A stretch of 64,000 bases of DNA. Source: Microbulbifer mangrovi (GTDB lineage Bacteria; Pseudomonadota; Gammaproteobacteria; Pseudomonadales; Cellvibrionaceae). This document shows, in pieces, positions 63,197-64,000 of this stretch. Under the pieces are notes generated by a model. It did not search any database. It saw only the letters and a program-made list of their open reading frames with translations, and had not been told where the DNA came from. The translations under genes and the position numbers were made by a program. Numbering within the stretch: position 1 is the first letter of the stretch; each line of letters starts with the position of its first letter. The DNA is taken from contig NZ_LZDE01000342.1 of the NCBI RefSeq assembly GCF_002009015.1, positions 19,740 to 83,739 of the forward strand, given 5' to 3'.

Positions 63197-64000
63197 CTAC
63201 AGATCATGGTGTCCATTTTGAGACCAGAGATCTCTCATCGGGTCATCCATATCCGGAGGCAAGTTGTCGGGCGAATCACCGGGGTCAAACACTTCCGACA
63301 GACTCTGTCCGAGGAAGCTGCTGGAACCCAGGCCGGGTAAAGGATCGTCGTTGAACAGGTCTTCAACCAGATCCTCCAGACTCGGCGGTTGCCCACCGTC
63401 ACCCTGGTGCGAGGATCCCATGGCGTCAGAGTTCTCACTATGTGAGTCTCCTCCTCCAGAGAGTTCCAGCAGATCGATCACATCGTCGAGCGCATCCTCC
63501 AGCTGATCCTGGATCGACTGTTTCAGTGCCTGGACCTGGTCTTGATCAAGTCCATGCTGTTCACCCAGCTGATCCAGCTCTGAAGCGAGCTCCGCAGTCA
63601 TGAGTCCAGATGATTCGCTTTCGGTCTGCATCATCATCTCATCATCGTCGCATAGATCTTCAAGCGCGATAGTTTCGACACCCGGACCACCCACGTTACC
63701 GGCCATATTCACTGGCCAGCCATCGTCTTCAGGGTCTCTTGGGTTTCCGTCTCTATCGTAATGCTCGTTACCTGCCTTGATGATGTACTCACCGACTACC
63801 GGCGAGCCGTACTCTTCCAGGATGCACTCTTCCAACGTCTCCGGATGTCTCGGATCCTTGATGTCGGTATCTTCGCCGTATTCGACCTTGACGATTCTTC
63901 CATCTTGTAGCTCAAAGGCTACGTAGGATATGCCATTCGGTAGATCCTCTGGCTCTTCGTCACTGTCACCATCGGCGTCGGCATCACCGTCCGCATCCGC
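63197..64000 (-). CDS. C-terminal part of a very acidic protein, possible type I secretion substrate (N-terminus outside window)
   Basis: The frame is open from the window edge to a stop at 63197, giving the last 267 residues. It opens with Asp-rich repeats (ADADGDADADGD) like calcium-binding repeats, then a small domain (GISYVAFELQDGRIVKVEYG), and a long tail rich in Asp, Glu, Ser and Gly with Met and Leu patches. The end LGQSLSEVFDPGD and later has an acidic, uncleaved look as in type I secretion signals, but no RTX nonapeptides are seen in this part. It lies directly upstream of the tolC-ABC-hlyD operon, the common place for a substrate gene. The family is not recognised. Confidence 0.75.
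   Translation of the reverse strand, partial: ADADGDADADGDSDEEPEDLPNGISYVAFELQDGRIVKVEYGEDTDIKDPRHPETLEECILEEYGSPVVGEYIIKAGNEHYDRDGNPRDPEDDGWPVNMAGNVGGPGVETIALEDLCDDDEMMMQTESESSGLMTAELASELDQLGEQHGLDQDQVQALKQSIQDQLEDALDDVIDLLELSGGGDSHSENSDAMGSSHQGDGGQPPSLEDLVEDLFNDDPLPGLGSSSFLGQSLSEVFDPGDSPDNLPPDMDDPMRDLWSQNGHHDL

Overview
The window looks like a chromosomal segment of a marine-type gammaproteobacterium, probably of the Cellvibrionales/Pseudomonadales group (Microbulbifer-like). Support: mutS is followed closely by a seven-iron ferredoxin gene fdxA, an arrangement known from Pseudomonas-type genomes; there are two large TonB-dependent receptors; and DUF6482- and DUF6116-like small genes are present. 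The assignment is an inference from gene content only. I see no insertion sequence, integrase, CRISPR array, rRNA or tRNA.

Region 1 (1-26.6 kb) is a peptidoglycan/muropeptide utilisation locus. A leftward operon runs serine hydrolase, LD-carboxypeptidase, NhaC-type carrier, Orn/Lys/Arg-type decarboxylase, a D-Ala-D-Ala dipeptidase/exo-N-acetylmuramidase fusion (DdpX-NamZ), NagX-like membrane protein, and glcD-glcE-glcF (possibly a D-lactate oxidase here). Beside it lie a transglutaminase-like gene, a leftward NlpC/P60 endopeptidase - dipeptide epimerase - MurR/RpiR regulator operon, an Oar-like TonB receptor, an AmiD-like amidase, a NagZ lipoprotein and a LysR regulator. Together they can take up wall fragments, strip GlcNAc and MurNAc, cut the stem peptide and epimerise L-Ala-D-Glu. 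Most of the hydrolases carry lipoprotein or Tat export signals, so the pathway seems to work in the envelope. A palindrome GAATA-n3-TATTC recurs in its promoters (three perfect, three near-perfect and one weak copy), including one near-perfect copy in front of the second TonB receptor at 30.7 kb. A second palindrome, TATCGGT-n3-ACCGATA, occurs at three promoters.

Region 2 (26.6-37.2 kb) is mostly housekeeping: a DUF6482 gene, mutS, fdxA, the second TonB receptor, a carboxymuconolactone decarboxylase-like gene, dinB with a LexA box touching its start codon, a DUF6116 gene, and an ECF-like sigma factor with a one-helix membrane partner.

Region 3 (37.2-48.9 kb) is an acyl-CoA catabolism cluster: quinone oxidoreductase, thiolase, three SDRs, MaoC hydratase, an APH-like kinase directly followed by an acyl-CoA dehydrogenase (the order is reversed in transcription: dehydrogenase first), histidine phosphatase, divergent LysR regulator and fadH. 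The kinase/dehydrogenase pair resembles a split ACAD10/11 and suggests 4-hydroxy-acid breakdown.

Region 4 (49.2-64 kb) is the least familiar part. A leftward operon encodes a type I secretion system (TolC, ABC ATPase, HlyD), a secreted transglutaminase-like protein, an ATP-grasp/acylphosphatase multidomain ligase and a putative 2OG-Fe(II) oxygenase. It converges on a 1611-residue fusion of an alpha-helical toroid-like domain, a CapA-type metallophosphatase and a MurF-type ligase. Upstream, running off the window, is the C-terminal end of a very acidic protein that could be the exported substrate. This set looks like an undescribed amide-ligation/modification and export system.
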